NCBI GenBank assembly: GCA_013368375.1
Contig: JAACJP010000030.1
Span: 513,597-577,596 of the forward strand
DNA length: 64,000 bases
Direction: 5' to 3'
Source: Tricholomella constricta
Lineage: Eukaryota; Basidiomycota; Agaricomycetes; Agaricales; Lyophyllaceae
The notes beneath the pieces were generated by a model that made no database searches, was not told where the DNA came from, and worked only from the letters and a program-made list of their open reading frames with translations. Below, piece after piece: positions 20,060-30,550 of this stretch. The first letter of the stretch is position 1; each line of letters starts with the position of its first letter. A program made the position numbers and the translations under genes.

Positions 20060-21058
20060 TATGTTTACTAATAACTAGTAGTAGTAACAAAATAGTAGCA
20101 TTGTTGAGAGTCAAACACTCGACCTCGCCCACGTGATGACTAATCAATGCTAAGTTGACTACACAAACCGCTGGTCCATGGGACTGTTGTAACCCAAGCT
20201 ACTAAAGGATACAACACATGATGCTCGACGACGGGCCCGTGATGGTTCAAACACTGCCATCATGTCTGTTGTTTGTTCCTCTTCCTCCACCACCACCACC
20301 ATCATTGCTGCCGCCCCCGCTGCGTCCATTCGGCGCCGCCTGCCAGTGCACAGCCCACAATGCACAGGATGCCTCCCAAACCCCCTCAAGACCCGCGTGA
20401 CGGCCAGAGACGACGAGAAGGGCAGGAAAGGCAGGGGAGGTACACAGGGCAGACCCCAGCTGGGGGAGAGCCACGAGGTGCGCCATCGCACCACCCACAC
20501 GTCCACCACTGACCCCCCCCGCATGCAGCATGACCACCAGGGGCAACGACCACGACCCCATGGCCCATGCGAGCCCGACCCGTCCACCGCGGTGCCACGT
20601 CACACGCCAAACGACACAACCACTACCGCCATGTCACCACAGCAACGGCCCCACTGGACGAAGACAGAAAGGAGGCGGCCCCGACACCCCATAACCACTA
20701 CTTCACACGGCAAAACAACACCCACACCCCCCCAACGACCATGACACACAGACACAGGGCCCAACGAACAGACGACGACACCCAACAACGCCACCCAGCA
20801 CCCTCGCCAGTCACATGGGCCAATGCCCGCTGCCACGTCACCAACCTGACAGCCACATCACCCAGCATGACCGACAGCGCACACCCACGGCCACCCACCT
20901 GCCCAACCACCACGACACCCAGCGCGACACGCCCACCACACGTGTGCAACCGCCACGTCACCCAGGGCGATGCCACACAACACCCCGATGCACCCCGCCA
21001 ACGTTCGCCGCATCGACCACCGCCCCCATCCGTGCGGGGCCTTTTTGTTTTCATTTAA
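20060..21058. other. C-rich, strand-asymmetric region of KDZ3
   Basis: The plus strand is strongly enriched in C and A over G from about 20280 to 21030, with CCACC runs and three copies of GCCACGTCAC (20594, 20830, 20951). Plus-strand frames 20262-20744 and 20567-21058 are open but low in complexity (Thr/Pro/His/Arg), and I cannot call them genes. The stretch lies between the left array and the gypsy-A insertion, so in the original element it is the 5' region of the gene that starts at 30551. Confidence 0.45.
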
Positions 21059-21063
21059 GTAGA

Positions 21064-21408
21064 TGTCACGACCGCCTCTGAACTCGCAATCCCTTACGCT
21101 TTCCCACGCACGTCCACCATATATATGATGGCACCACTTCTTTTCAGACTCTTTACCTCGATATTACCAATTGTTAAGACTAGTTCTCGTTCTTGTTTTT
21201 GTTCTCTCTCTCTCTCTCAATTTACTCTGCTCCACACTCGTATCACTTGAGCTCATTCGTTCAAACAAGCCCCGGTGATCGTCTTCGTCAACACTCACGA
21301 CCTCCGAACACCCCTTCAAAGGCCGTCTTCCTTGACGAACGTCAGGCCTGTCCGCCTCAGTGGTCCCAGAATACCTCCGTAACCAGCGTGCTTACACAGG
21401 TCTTAACA
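21064..21408 (+). repeat. gypsy-A 5' LTR
   Basis: 345 bp, TGTCACGACCGCC to GGTCTTAACA, with a TATATATGATGG core-promoter-like stretch near 21121. It matches gypsy-C's LTR along its length and the 3' LTR of gypsy-B. The inverted termini are TGT...ACA. Confidence 0.92.
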
Positions 21409-21437
21409 TAATATCGAGGTTTCCCCACCCACCGGAC

Positions 21438-24262
21438 ATGTCCTCGATGATAGTGGAGCCCAACACCACAGTCCGCTATCAAAACTTCGAAGGTCCCTCT
21501 TTCACACAAAGAAGACCTTCACCACCACCTTTCGAAACCTCCCCTGCCTCAACAGGACACATGATGCAAGGGACTTTTGCATCCAACAGGTCCAGGCTGG
21601 AACACAACATTTTCTAACTAGGCCAACATGAGGGGGACTTTTCCTCAGCCAGTCAGGACCCTCGACGACCTCTACCCCGGACCCCCTCAAACGTATTCAA
21701 CCCGTCCTACCAACTCGCCACCCCCAACTATCCCCCCTTACCACCATCTGCAACGACCTCCGGACCTCCGCCTTCAAGTAACCAGACTCCCGGGTCGTAC
21801 TACGAAAGGTTGAGGCACCCGGAGATGTTCCAGAGGAGGGATAGGGCTTGAGAGGAGGGACAGGGACAGTTCGCTCGTCAACAAAACCCCTTTCTACACG
21901 GTTCAGACCACGAAAGGATACTCTACGAGCTCCGCATGACGCGAGAAGAGTTTTCACGTCAAGCTCACGAACTCTTAGTCGAAACCATGGGGATGGATCA
22001 TCAACCTAGAACACCAGAACAATGGGCCAACCTCGTGCTGTCAACCATGCAACTGCACGAAACCCATCGACTACCCCCACAACTGACGGTGTTGTTGCAA
22101 ATGGGGGGAAACGAAAGAAGATTACGCACCCTGGCTGGAGAAATCCAGACATCCAACGAAGGAAGAAGATTCTCCGACCCCCAAAGCGCGGGACGATCCT
22201 TCCACATGCCGATACAGGAGCCCATTCCCTCCAGGATCGAAACTAAATTCGAAGAGCCTCCACGAGCGACAAGCACTGTCAATACGCAGACAGCTTCGGC
22301 TCTACTCAGGAGGATGAACCAAGGGAACGCACCCCCCAGCCAAGAAGGGTTCGAACCCACTGTCACGCTAGGGGCAGACACTTGAAGAGCTCTGACGTTC
22401 GGGTTCTGGGGAACCCACAACTTACAAAGGATCCCCGAAGAAAACACCTCTCTCGAAGGACCGTTCTCCAGGCCTAACTCGGGTTTTCAAGGCCCACAAA
22501 GGACCTTCGCAATCGAAGAAGGAGCTCCTCCGAGGAAACCCGAGAACATTCCCCTACCCCCATCGGAACAGGGAATCCCAACACCGCTATCGTACGCTCA
22601 CAGCTACAAATTACGCGAAGAAAACCCGGAAGGAGGAGAGGGAACACTCCCTAGAGCACGAGAAGACTGGCGCCAAACACCACCTCACCTGACGAATCAG
22701 AACAGGAGGTCACTGCAAGGCCCACGCCCAATCTCCCCAAGAGAACGACGTGGAATCGGAGCAGACCCCGGCCCCGGTCAGAACGTAAACATGCTCGACG
22801 GAAGGCAATGGGCACAACAACAATTCCCTCAGTTCGAACAATACAGAACTGCCCACAACCTCGGACCAGCGCCACCAATACCCAGCGGACGACCAAACCC
22901 CCAGTACAACGGACCACATCCACAACCCCAAACACCTCCGGGACCTTCGGGACCATCTACCCCAAGAGGATCTCAATGGGGAAATGGCCTCGGGGGACCA
23001 GGAGGGGGAGGAGGAGGTTACGGAGGAGGGGGAGGCCCCGGTGGAGGCGGAGGAGGTCCCAGAGGAGCGGGAGGACCCGGAGGAGGGGGAGGTCACGGAG
23101 GATATGGCCCACCAAGAGGACCAGGTGGCCCGGGAGGCCCCGGAGGTCCCAGATGGGGAGGAGGAGGCCCAGGATGGGGAGGGGGAGGTCACGGAGGAGG
23201 AGGAGGAGGAGGCCCACCCAGAAATTCAGGGGAACGTCACTCCGCAAACCCTCAACAACCCCCACCTCCACCGCAACAACTCTTAGGCCCAAAGCAAAAC
23301 CTGACCCCAGAACAGTACCGACACCTCCTAAACCTAGAATCGAAAATCGACATCCGGAAACCGGACCCCTTCACTGGAAAAGAACCGAGGAGATGGAAAA
23401 CCTTTGTCACGGAATGCCTAGTAACGTTTCAAGCCAAGGCGATTACCTACGAACAGGATCACCTGAAAGTATCATTCGCGAGCTCCTACTTAAAGGACGG
23501 AGCCATGGACTACTTCCGCCTGCAACTCACGTACAACCCGCAACACCCAATGTTCACGAACTGGGAAGGGTTTGTACATGAATTGGGATCACGCTTTGGC
23601 ATACCGAACTCCAGGGTGGAAGCTGAGAATAACATCTCACGACTGAAAATGAAGGAATGGGAGAAATTCACAGCCTTCATCATCAAATTCGAACAAGAAG
23701 CATACGAAACAGGCTGGAACTGGGTAGTGCTACAATTCACGCTCCGAAAAGTGCTCCCCCTGCGAATCCTCAACGTCCTGGCCATCGCACCAAGTCCCGA
23801 AACCTACGAAGTTACAGAGATCTGGTCACTCAAATCGACCGGAGGTACTGGGAACATCGCGTAGAAAATCCAGAGTCCTACAAACCTCTCTGGGCGAATA
23901 ACGCAAACGCCTCCAACACCTCCGCACGACCTCCGATCAGACCTTCGGCGGGACCCGCACACTGCACGACACCGGAAACGACTCAAGGAAATAGGAACGC
24001 ATGCCTGAACGCCAAAAGTCATGATCAGGACCCAGACACAGGTAAGGAAGGTAAGGCGCAGGATCAAGAAATCGCATGGGACGACGAAGAAGCCCTGCAA
24101 GCCAACAATTTCGGTTTCAAGAAGTCAACACGCCCCTGGGTGAAGATCGCCGAAGACGTAAAGCAACAACGGATTTGGGACAAGGCCTGTATCCTATGCG
24201 GTGACCCGGAACACTGGATGCGCGACTGCCCAACAGAAAACGCCATGGGCAGAGCCACCTAG
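21438..24262 (+). pseudogene. gypsy-A gag
   Basis: It starts at MSSMIVEPNTTVRYQNFEG and runs through a Pro-rich N-terminus, a Gly-rich stretch at 22985-23215 (PGGGGGG/RGPGG repeats), a capsid-like helical domain (LTPEQYRHLLNLESKIDIRK through LPLRILNVLAIAPSPETYE) and a CCHC zinc knuckle CILCGDPEHWMRDC near 24190-24231. Stops occur at 21615, 21849 and 22383 and the frame breaks at 23808. The final TAG at 24260 replaces a TAT present in gypsy-B, so gag originally ran on towards pol. Gag packages the RNA; the RGG-like Gly-rich block may add RNA binding. Confidence 0.85.
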
Positions 24263-24313
24263 CTCATCGGCGACGACATCTTCGAATTCCATCACAAGAC
24301 GGAAGAGGGAAAC

Positions 24314-24830
24314 TGTTAGGGCGACCTCCAAGCAGAGCCTAGTCGTACTGGCAGAGGGGAATCCAATGTTATATTATGTACGATAGAGAGAGCGTAAGTA
24401 AACCTACCTGGCAGAGGGGAATCCAATGAGAATAGAGTAAAGGATTCCCCCATGTCAGGAGGATGACTATATACAAGTAAACTACTTGAGGGCCGGCTCT
24501 CTGGGGTGTATAGTACGTAAATGATAACGGATGGGCAGCGGCGCGTGTATGTACATGTTCCCGACGCTGTCCGATCCTTGTGGCTCAGGGTGCGGGTGCA
24601 CGAGGTCGGGCGACCGACGTCGGGACGTCGGGAGTCGGGATCGGGCACGCGCTGGAAGGGGAAGTAACGACAGGAAGTTATAAGTATGTACACCGATGCT
24701 TGGGGCAGGGCGTCGGGGTCGGGATCGCGATCGGTCAGTCAGGCGCGTGATCATCTGAGGATTGGTCGGTCACGTGCTCGTCTGAGGAATCGGATGGTCA
24801 CGTGCTCGCCAAACGGGTGTTTCCCTAACA
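24314..24830 (+). mobile_element. Solo LTR inserted in gypsy-A
   Basis: A 517-bp insert absent from gypsy-B, starting TGTTAGGG and ending CCCTAACA (inverted termini), flanked by the 5-bp duplication GAAAC (24309-24313, 24831-24835). There is no internal coding region, so it is a solo LTR left by LTR-LTR recombination of a third retrotransposon family. It contains a 22-bp direct repeat around GGCAGAGGGGAATCCAATG at 24351 and 24411. Strand is arbitrary. Confidence 0.93.
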
Positions 24831-24835
24831 GAAAC

Positions 24836-27503
24836 GCGGGGGGCGATTCAGGACTTGCCCGGACTCTGAATCGCGAAGATCTAAAACCGGACCTTGACAC
24901 AAAACTACGCGCAACGGCATTATCGACAATGGACACCCGCACAGTAACACTCTCCTCCCACTCGTCACTGGCATTTCTAATACACCTCACGCCAAACGGA
25001 GGAGGAGAAGAACCCGAAAACACGCTTATCGACAGCGGAGCTACCGACAACTTCATGAACTCTGACATGGCGTCATCATGAGGGCTCCACCTTGAGGAGC
25101 TCAACCCTCCAATAAACCTTTGCCTATTTGATGGAGAACTCTCCGCATCGGGCAAAATCACACACTATACCACCAACGACGTCAAATTCAGTGACGGCAC
25201 CACGCAGAGGATAAGATTCCTCCTTACGAAACTCCATGAGACAGCTACGATAGTGCTGGGACTATCATAGTTGAAGGAAGTCAACCCCCGAATAAACTGG
25301 AAAGACCTCTGCATCACGCTACAAAGAGGGTCAAACGGCAAAATCGAAGGATCACTATGGGATCTCCAAAAAAAAAAGGAAGTTGCTCCAACGACGACAG
25401 GCACAGGAACTCAACGCGTACCCTCGCGATCAGCTTGCTCCTTCACGATCGAAGTACAATTGGAAGGATCCTCAACGCGACTACGGGCACTTATTGATAG
25501 TGGGGTGGCGGGCAACTTCATAACACAATCCTCGTGTACAAAGCCGGAACCTCTTGCCAACCCCATGATCGGCGGAAACCCCAGTGGAGGTGGAGCCATT
25601 TCACACCATAGTCCCGAAACAATCAAACTCGAGAACGGACTAGAGTATAAGGTCGGCCTCCTCATAACACAGTTACACCCAGCCACGCCACTAGTGCTCG
25701 GACTACTTGGTTACGGGAAGCAAATCCAGACATCGACTGGCGAGAAATGTCTATGACCATGGAACAAGGAGCAGGACTAGCCGCGATATCGCTTTCCCAG
25801 AAGACACAATGGGGAACCGTGACCCTTGAGGAGGTGGAAGACGTCGAAGCTCCGAAACCAGCCAACCCCCTTTCGGAAAAACAACCCCTCCTCAGGGATC
25901 TCTGGGACAACGATAACGAGCAGAACGACACCTCCAACGACATCAGGAAGAAGACAACCGCCCAAACACCAACAAACCCCAAGAGGAAGTACCAACATCG
26001 ACAACCGAGTCGCAAGAGGAGGTAACAGGTCAGAGACGCACCCGAAAACCACCTCCACTGAACTACTTTCCTCCAAACATTCCCAGGTCAAAATTCAAAC
26101 CCCACCCCAAACGGACATCCGCAACATCCCCAACGACAGAAACACAGGAAGAAGAGGAAACCAACCCGGAAACGGAGGTCGAAGACGAAACCGGAGAGGG
26201 AGAAGAGGATGTCGAAACACAAAACATCCGCCTGAGAGCGGCGCCATTCGCGAACCTCATCAGGGACGGAGCCACAGCGTTCCAACTACACATCTCCCCC
26301 ACCGAAAAGGAAGAACACCTCCATGCCAATAACACCTCCGACGATGAACCCAAGCAACCAAAGACAGAAAAGGAAATCTTCGAGGAAGTCGTACCTTCGG
26401 AGTACAGGGACTTCGAAGACGTATTCTCAGCGGGTGAAGCGAAAACCATCCCCCCACACAGACCTTACAATCACACAGTGGAACTCGATGAAAACACCAC
26501 CCCTCCCTTCGGAAAGATATACAACATGTCCGAACTGGAGTTAAAAGCCCTAAAGGATTACATCGACGAGATGCTCGGCAAAGGGTTCATCCGACCGTCG
26601 AGTTCATCAGCGGGAGCTCCGGTACTGTTCGCAAAGAAGAAGGACAGATCCCTCCGACTATGCGTGGACTATAGAGGATTAAATCAGATCACCAAGAAGA
26701 ACCGTTCAGCAAAGGAACTCGCACAACTATTCCTGGAACACGTCTTCTCCAAACACGGACTGCCCGACGACATCATCTCCAACAGAGGCACCCTCTTTGT
26801 CTCCCGTTTCTGAAGCTCGCTATGTAAAGCCCTGGACATCAAATCGAACCTTTTGACCATGTATCACCTGGAGACCGACGGCCAGATGGAACGAGTAAAT
26901 CGAACACTGGAACAATACCTCCGGATGTACGTGAACTATCTCCAGACCAACTGGCGAACACAGCTCCCTCTGGCGGAGTTCACGTATAACAATACAACAC
27001 ATTCGACCACAGGAGTCTTCCCTTTCTTTGCGAACAAAGGTTATCACCCCCGCCTGACAATCTCTATAAAAGACATACCGGCGAAAGAAGCACAGGAGGT
27101 AGCCGTAGACCTCCGGACCCTCCAAAACTACCTTCACCAAGAAATAAAGATCGCAAACGAAGCCTACAAATGATTCGTGGACAAGAAACAGGACCCCACA
27201 CCAGACTGGGCTGTAGGAACAGAGGTATGGCTCGACTGTTGGAACATCAAGACGAAACGCCCCTCCAAAAAGCTGGACCACCGGAGATCGGGCCCATTCA
27301 AAGTCCTACAAAAGATCTCCAGCCATGCGTATCGACTGGAACCACCTCTGACACTGAAAGGAATTCGCAACGTATTCCACGTCAAGTTATTCGAGAAACA
27401 CGAACATGAGAACTTCCCAGGGCGATCAAAACCACCTCCGCAGACGATCGAAGTCGAAGGCGAAGATCACTATGAAGTAGGACGAATCCCTGACTCCCGA
27501 ACA
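24836..27503 (+). pseudogene. gypsy-A pol with RT deletion
   Basis: Frames in order: protease 1 (LIDSGATDNFM, near 25026), a stop TGA at 25079, protease 2 (ALIDSGVAGNFI, near 25490), a linker, and the RT start (SLRLCVDYRGLNQITKKNR). The sequence then jumps at about 26707 to integrase (AKELAQLFLEHVFSKHGLPD). About 1.66 kb is lost relative to gypsy-B: the rest of RT, RNase H and the integrase zinc finger. The integrase core resumes with ETDGQMERVNRTLEQY and the C-terminus runs to a TGA at 27504. Non-functional. Confidence 0.88.
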
Positions 27504-27506
27504 TGA

Positions 27507-27655
27507 GAGAAACACGTCCTCTACCTGGTACGATGGGAAGGGTATGGCCCTGAAGACGACACCTGGGAACCAGCAAAAAATATAGAAGGAGCAAAGGACA
27601 TGGCCCTTGAATTCCACCGACTATTCCCAAGAAAGCCACGGGACCCCACAATTTA
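27507..27655 (+). pseudogene. gypsy-A chromodomain behind an in-frame TGA
   Basis: Directly after TGA 27504-27506 the same frame reads [21 protein letters not shown] and [13 protein letters not shown], a chromodomain that recognises methylated histone tails and targets chromoviruses to heterochromatin. The first strand of the fold (YEVGRIPDSRT) lies before the stop. The same stop is present in gypsy-B. Confidence 0.85.
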
Positions 27656-27880
27656 AAAGACACTCGACGAACACTCACGCACATCAACACATCACGAAAA
27701 TTATGCAAATTCTCTCAAGATTAAACTCTACTATATGTATTCGACCACCAGCACAACAATATCACAAAAAGAAAAAATATCAAGAAAAAAAAAAAAAAAA
27801 ACAAGTGAACGAACTTCGGACTGTAAATATTTAGCAAAAAAGAAATGGAACGAAGGCCAAGACGCTGCAGAAGGGACCGA

Positions 27881-29860
27881 CTACTCGATGCGACGACGCT
27901 TGGAGGGACCCGCACTGGAAGAAGAACCGCTCTCACGACCACCCCCCACCTCCCCAACCAACCCTACCTCCAGGGGACGCATCGACGCAATGTCCTGCTC
28001 GTCGTCGGCGATCAACTGAGACTGAGATACAAACTCCGCCAAGGCGCCTTCGTGGGTGAGAGAAGGGCGGTGAAGAGCAAGGAAATGCTCGAACGCGGGG
28101 AACGGCGACTCGGGATCGACGGGGGGGCGGAACAGCTCGAGGAGCGAGTGCCGCTCAAGAATCTTGTGGGCGCCATTGATGATACTTCGGACCGGCGACA
28201 CCTCCAACTCGACGAGGGCGCGACGCAGAGCACCATCCGCGATATACATGTCGGACGCGAAGGCGGTACGCACAAGGTCGAGGGCTACGAAAAGTTTCAG
28301 AAACGAGAAGAAGAGAATGAAGGGAATCGAAACTCACCGTCAACACGAGTGCGGAGGTCCAAGGCATGACCACGCCAATAATCCCTAACCTCCTGAAGGT
28401 GGACAACATGCCCCTGCAAACCAGCAACCTCATCCTGAAGAACCGATACCTCCATCCGAAGATCCTCAACCTCCGCATCACAATCGACGTCTACGACCTC
28501 CGAAGTCTGCGCCTGCAGATGAAGGAAGCGCTCGCGTTCATCGGCGAAGTCGGACAATACGCCACAAAGATGGGACTTGGCACGCTGACTCTCGACCCGG
28601 AGAAGCTCGACTTGAACAGAGAGGGCCTGCGCGCGCGCGACCTCCTGGTCATAGAGGCGTTGAAGACGAAGGTACTCCTCAGACGAGGGAGGGGAGGGAA
28701 CCGGGGCAGCAGGGGGGGTCGAAATCAACATGGCGGGGGGGGGAAGGATGCAAAACTGGTGAAGGGGAGTCTGAGGAGGACGACCCTTTTAAAAAGAGAG
28801 GCTCTGAAGGACCGGCGATGGGGAAACCCGGAGACTCGGTGCGCACAACGGGCCCAGAACGACAAACGGGGAAAGGCGAAACCGAACTATTGCGAGAGGA
28901 GGAGGGAGAAGGGCCAGGGATAGGCGAAGAGTGCACCTCCTGAACGGACAAGCGCGCACCCCTACGACCAACAGGCACAGACTTCGATCCTGGCCTCGCG
29001 TACCGCGAAAAAAGGTGCAAGGCGGGGGAGCACGAGGAGGAGGAACAGCACCGGACCCTTCAAGGGATGTGGAAACAATGGGAAGAGGAGGGGGGAGCGG
29101 TAAACGCAAGGCGCGATGGATGTTGGTAAAGGACATCGCAACGCCAGTGCGAGAGAAAGCAAAACCTTCGGCATGAGAGCGAAGCCATGCCAAGGGGATC
29201 CCCAACTGCCTAGCGGCCACTTCTAGGCCATGGTCCAACGAAAGCGAGCACAGGGAGTGCGCCTCACGGCAATCGACACAGGGCAGGGTCCCGCAAAGAC
29301 GGACCTCTCGAAACTGACAGGACAGCTGACGCTCCCGACAACGATCACACTAACGAAGACCCCAAAATGGAATCAACAATTGATCGCAGAAAAAGGGCGA
29401 CACTTACCAGCGCATGTGTCTCACACCACACCAAGGAAGGAGGAACCCGCACAGCGGTACGCAAGGTCTCCGCCAACAGCTCATCCATCAAAAGGGACCC
29501 CCAAGACAACGAGGTCACTGCCGGACGCGACACAGGATCACTGGCCGGTTAAAACTCAACCTCAGGAGTGGAGGAACGAGGACGCCGGATCTGTCAAGAT
29601 CTAACCGGCAGATGAATGACCAAATGATGATCGGGAATTGAGGGAGGTGTGGGAGAAGATTCGGGGACCGCCCCGACACTCTCATCGACAAGTGTGGCGA
29701 TTCCAGGGAGAGAGGATGCCGGGGAAATGGGTCAGGGGAGGTCAAGGAACGCTACATGCGCCCGATCTTCGACGGACAGATGCGCCAACTCGGAATCGCG
29801 CAAAATTGAGCCATGGTCAACGGAGGCGGGGGCCGCGATATCGGGATTGAAGGACGACAT
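27881..29860 (-). pseudogene. gypsy-A antisense gene: Zn2Cys6 - coiled coil protein
   Basis: Minus-strand gene between chromodomain and 3' LTR. The ATG at 29860 gives MSSFNPDIAAPASVDHGSIL; an intron lies at 29350-29407 and a second at 28285-28337. Exon 2 opens with a zinc cluster, CDRCRERQLSC then CGTLPCVDCREAHSLC, with cysteines spaced C-X2-C-X6-C-X12-C-X2-C-X6-C (29349-29248) plus one extra Cys. A long heptad-rich coiled coil follows (28680-28400). Exon 3 is open to the stop at 27881 and ends GPSKRRRIE, a likely nuclear localisation signal. Exon 1 and the middle of exon 2 carry small frameshifts, so this copy is broken. The design is that of a fungal binuclear-cluster DNA-binding protein. 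Confidence 0.75.
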
Positions 29861-29966
29861 GAGAAGGACAAATAGAAGAGGGAGGAGAAACAAACAACCT
29901 AAGTTTTTTCTCCTTTGATCTCCGAGATCCTCAAAAACACCCACAAGGACCTACAACCGAGACCGA

Positions 29967-29983
29967 CACGTGCCCCTCACGTG
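29967..29983 (-). promoter_or_regulatory. Paired CACGTG boxes upstream of gypsy-A antisense gene
   Basis: Two CACGTG palindromes (E-boxes) at 29967 and 29978, starts 11 bp apart, followed by ACCGCGCGC, 107 bp upstream of the antisense ATG. The arrangement is conserved in gypsy-B and gypsy-C. E-boxes are bHLH binding sites. Confidence 0.6.
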
Positions 29984-30015
29984 ACCGCGCGCAACCCAGA
30001 AAGGAGAATAGCTGC

Positions 30016-30325
30016 CCCCACGCACGTCCATCGTATATATGATGGCACTACTTCTTTTCTGACTCTTTACCTCGATATTACCAATTGTTAAGACTAGACT
30101 AGTTCTTGTTCTCATTTTTGTTCTCTCTCTCTCTCAATTTACTCTGCTCCACACTCGTAACACTTGAGCTCATTCGTTCGAACAAGCCCTGGTGATCGTC
30201 TTCGTCAACGCTCACAACCTCCGAACACCCCTTTGAAGGCCGTCTTCCTTGACAAACGTCAGGCCTGTCCGCCTCGGTGGTCTTGGAATACCTCCGTAAC
30301 CAGCGTGCTTACACAGGTCCTAACA
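30016..30325 (+). repeat. gypsy-A 3' LTR, 5'-truncated
   Basis: It matches the 5' LTR from CCCACGCACGTCCA to GGTCCTAACA. The first 70 bp or so, together with the polypurine tract seen in gypsy-B, is deleted. Its right end is intact and is followed by the GTAGA target duplication. Confidence 0.9.
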
Positions 30326-30550
30326 GTAGACAATCTCAATGTATTAGACATTTTCAAATGATATCTTTTCTGTTCTATTTCATTTTGCAGTAGTATGTAC
30401 CACAAGCACTATAGGCTACTCATTACCATCATGAAACTGGGCCCGTGCGCGTTCATCATTTTGCGCGCGTCACCAGGAATTTCGAACTCCGCTGCTGTTC
30501 ACATTTCCAACCACTCCAGCTATTCCCACCACAACTGCGAAACGACGCCA

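Larger units (their letters stand above)
21064..30325 (+). mobile_element. gypsy-A: chromodomain Ty3/gypsy element, defective
   Basis: An LTR element bounded by a perfect 5-bp target duplication, GTAGA (21059-21063 and 30326-30330). Order: 5' LTR, gag, pol with tandem protease domains, chromodomain, antisense Zn2Cys6 gene, 3' LTR. It is dead in several ways. Gag has several stops and a frameshift near 23808, and pol has stops. An internal deletion at about 26707 joins RT directly to integrase. The 3' LTR has lost its first 70 bp or so. A solo LTR of another family sits at the gag/pol junction. Confidence 0.95.

Noticed and set aside
20218..20400. Proline-rich plus-strand ORF near 20.3 kb as a gene
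   Set aside because: Low complexity, no start context or introns, and overlapping open frames in all three phases.
20159..20603. Minus-strand Gly/Val/Trp-rich ORFs at 20.2-20.6 kb
   Set aside because: They result from the G-rich complement of a low-complexity region, with no motif or splice signals.
22984..23286. Long Gly/Glu/Arg-rich open frames on both strands in the gypsy-A Gly-rich block
   Set aside because: They are out-of-frame shadows of the repetitive GGA/GGC gag sequence. The gag frame itself explains the region.
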